Source of the DNA: Anaerolineae bacterium
GTDB lineage: Bacteria; Chloroflexota; Anaerolineae; UBA1429
Direction of reading: 5' to 3'
Length of the DNA: 35,281 bases
Assembly: GCA_007132185.1 (NCBI GenBank)
Contig: SLPC01000035.1
Coordinates: forward strand, 1 to 35,281
Shown here: positions 34,084-35,281 of the stretch, piece by piece
Numbering within the stretch: position 1 is the stretch's first letter
Layout of the letters: the number at the start of each line of letters is the position of its first letter
Made by a program: the position numbers and the translations under genes
Notes under the pieces: model-generated
Told to the model about the DNA's origin: nothing
Databases searched by the model: none
Seen by the model: only the letters and a program-made list of their open reading frames with translations

Positions 34084-34129
34084 AGTGGGTGTAGGAGATC
34101 CATTCAACACTGTTTCCATGGAGGTTGTT

Positions 34130-34585
34130 ATGGATAGGGCTAGAGCAAGAGAGCACCGTTCGATGATTCCCTTTGATATCGAAAATCAGCTTTCTGAGGA
34201 TTCGTGGCGGCAAGCCAGGTCGTGGAGGATGACGAGAGACGATTTCCTGGCCACCGATATGTACGAGACCGAGGAGGGCTTGGTGATCGAGGTGGTGCTG
34301 CCAGGCATCGATCCAGATGACATCGAGGTCAGCGCTATGGGTGATACGCTGACACTCCAGGGAGAGATCAAGAAGCCCGATCCGGAGAAGGTGACCTATC
34401 TGACGCAGGAATGCAGCTATGGTCGTTTCCGTCGGACTATCCAGCTCCCCCAGATGATGTCATCGGATGTAGAAGCCACAATGGAAAAGGGTATTCTACG
34501 CATTCTCGTAGCCAAGCCAGAGGGAGAGCGACTTCGCAATATCAAGGTGACGGAAAAAAAGTCGCAGCAGGAACAAGAAGCATAG
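34130..34585 (+). CDS. Small heat-shock protein (Hsp20/alpha-crystallin family), first copy
   Basis: 151 residues from ATG 34130, chosen for GGAGG at 34120-34124 and because the promoter start lies near 34090; the frame open from 34055 is not transcribed in full. ATP-independent holdase that keeps unfolding proteins soluble for DnaK/ClpB. The alpha-crystallin domain spans about 42-135: TEEGLVIEVVLPGIDPDDIEV, CSYGRFRRTIQLP, and the conserved end motif MEKGILRILVAKP (G-I-L in place of G-V-L). A Gln/Glu-rich C-terminal tail follows. The N-terminal region is short and basic. It is the first of two tandem, divergent hsp20 genes; the stop codon overlaps the Shine-Dalgarno of the second. Likely HspR-controlled. 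Confidence 0.92.
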   Translation: MDRARAREHRSMIPFDIENQLSEDSWRQARSWRMTRDDFLATDMYETEEGLVIEVVLPGIDPDDIEVSAMGDTLTLQGEIKKPDPEKVTYLTQECSYGRFRRTIQLPQMMSSDVEATMEKGILRILVAKPEGERLRNIKVTEKKSQQEQEA

Positions 34586-34597
34586 GAGGTAGTGGAT

Positions 34598-35047
34598 ATG
34601 TCCCTCACAAGGTGGGAGCCTTTCAAGGACCTGATGACGTTGCGTGAGGCCATGGATCGCCTATTCGAGGATAGCTATGTGCGCACAGGACCACGTTGGG
34701 TCACAGCGCGGGATATCGCCCGCTGCGACCTGGCGCTTGATGTCTATGCTACGGATGAAGAGGTCGTTATACAGGCCGCTGTGCCAGGTTTGGGCCCCGA
34801 TGATGTGCATATTACTATAGAGGGTGACACAGTCACGATCCGTGGCGAACTGCCTACGCCCATGGAGAATGTCAATTACATCGTGCAGGAGCGCTCTTAT
34901 GGGGCGTTCCAGCGCCAGTTGCGCATGAACATCCCGGTGGATGCCGAACGCGCCGAGGCTAGCTTTGAGAACGGTGTATTGACCCTCGTCATCCCCAAGA
35001 GGGAAGAGGTCAAACCTCGTACGATTGAGGTCAAGAGCAAAGAGTAA
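34598..35047 (+). CDS. Small heat-shock protein (Hsp20/alpha-crystallin family), second copy
   Basis: 149 residues from ATG 34598, with AGGAGGT (34584-34590) 7 nt upstream; a GTG at 34592 is too close to it. The N-terminus SLTRWEPFKDLMTLREAMDR is the classic class-A bacterial Hsp20 opening. The alpha-crystallin domain covers about 42-140: DLALDVYATDEEVVIQAAVPG, QERSYGAFQRQLRMNIPV, and the signature ASFENGVLTLVIPK. It ends EVKSKE without an obvious I-x-I oligomer motif. It differs clearly from the first copy, so the two may form mixed oligomers. A strong terminator follows. Confidence 0.95.
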   Translation: MSLTRWEPFKDLMTLREAMDRLFEDSYVRTGPRWVTARDIARCDLALDVYATDEEVVIQAAVPGLGPDDVHITIEGDTVTIRGELPTPMENVNYIVQERSYGAFQRQLRMNIPVDAERAEASFENGVLTLVIPKREEVKPRTIEVKSKE

Positions 35048-35059
35048 GCTATAGATAGT

Positions 35060-35097
35060 AAAAAAACCCGACGCGGTGCACCGCGTCGGGTTTTTTT
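35060..35097. terminator. Bidirectional terminator shared by hsp20 and groEL
   Basis: A perfect 24-nt palindrome (35067-35090) flanked by A7 (35060-35066) and T7 (35091-35097). Either strand gives a GC-rich hairpin followed by seven U residues. It serves the plus-strand hsp20 pair and the minus-strand groEL. Confidence 0.95.
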
Positions 35098-35124
35098 CGT
35101 GCAAGAGCACGCCTTTGTTCTCGT

Positions 35125-35281
35125 CTAGTACATGCCCATACCAGGACCGCCACCGCCGTCTGCCGGCATTGGCGGCTCAGGCTCGGGGATATCGGTGATG
35201 AGCGCCTCGGTGGAGAGGATCATGGCCGCAATCGACGCCGCGTTCTCGACGGCCGAGCGCGTCACCTTGGCCGGGTCGATG
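35125..35281 (-). CDS. groEL: Chaperonin GroEL, C-terminal end (partial)
   Basis: Minus-strand frame entering from the right edge and ending at TAG (35125-35127); the last 51 residues are visible. [20 protein letters not shown] is the conserved GroEL equatorial segment (IDP-x-KV-x-R-A-L-x-NA-x-S), then [14 protein letters not shown] and a flexible tail [10 protein letters not shown] in place of the usual GGM repeats. GroEL with GroES folds proteins in the cytoplasm. The 5' part, any groES and any CIRCE element lie outside the window. It converges on the hsp20 pair, extending the proteostasis cluster. Confidence 0.95.
   Translation of the reverse strand, partial: IDPAKVTRSAVENAASIAAMILSTEALITDIPEPEPPMPADGGGGPGMGMY

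Noticed and set aside
34067-34087. Second full HAIR operator in the hsp20 promoter
   Set aside because: Only the CTTGAGT half-site is present; the bases 7 nt on (AATAGTG) do not match the other half.
35098-35281. CIRCE element near groEL
   Set aside because: Only the 3' end of groEL is in the window, so its promoter region cannot be seen, and no CIRCE-like repeat is present here.

Overview
This 35.3 kb window is a GC-rich bacterial chromosomal segment that fits Chloroflexota, probably an Anaerolineae-like lineage. That placement is an inference. It rests on a rodZ-like/rimO pair, secreted proteins with Thr/Pro-rich (TPTATP-type) linkers, an NBR1-type Ig-like lipoprotein, a secreted peptidase ending in a YLPL tail, and an HspR-type regulator heading a dnaJ/clp heat-shock operon. 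No phage, transposon, CRISPR array or rRNA was seen. One tRNA is present.

Layout. (1) 1-4.4 kb: RodZ-like envelope protein, RimO, a secreted clan-CD cysteine peptidase, a possible small ORF carrying a 42-nt palindrome, and an RRM-type RNA-binding protein. (2) 4.5-12.0 kb, plus strand: a lipoprotein made of two fused solute-binding modules, an MscS-type channel, and two overlapping dynamin-like GTPases. No permease or transport ATPase is present, so this looks like an envelope or membrane-stress module and not a normal importer. (3) 12.0-20.1 kb: two divergent amino-sugar/carbohydrate operons. The minus operon is GH4 glycosidase, NagB-like protein, BadF-type sugar kinase, MurQ. The plus operon is YdjC-type deacetylase, a second NagB-like protein, enolase-superfamily dehydratase. 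Both NagB-like proteins lack the Asp of the canonical GxGxDGH motif. An apparent gene remnant lies between the operons. (4) 20.3-26.0 kb: NBR1-Ig lipoprotein, tRNA-Ser(CGA), tadA, then comEC, a VOC protein and a 2-hydroxyacid dehydrogenase. (5) 26.0-35.3 kb: a proteostasis island. The minus operon is dnaJ(cbpA-type), hspR, a bacterial eRF1-like (baeRF/Vms1-like) protein, clpB, clpC. It faces two hsp20 genes across a control region with two near-consensus promoters and a HAIR-like HspR site. The 3' end of groEL enters from the right edge.

How the genes work together. In region 3, a MurK-like kinase plus MurQ could convert MurNAc to GlcNAc-6-phosphate, while the other enzymes handle related or unusual amino sugars. 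In region 5, disaggregation (ClpB/DnaJ/Hsp20), degradation (ClpC with a ClpP-docking LGF motif) and possibly rescue of stalled peptidyl-tRNA (baeRF) appear to sit under one HspR-controlled transcript. The most notable items are the baeRF gene inside the HspR/Clp operon, the double solute-binding lipoprotein/MscS/paired GTPase block, and the two non-canonical NagB paralogues.

All functional calls were made by reading motifs. No database search was run.
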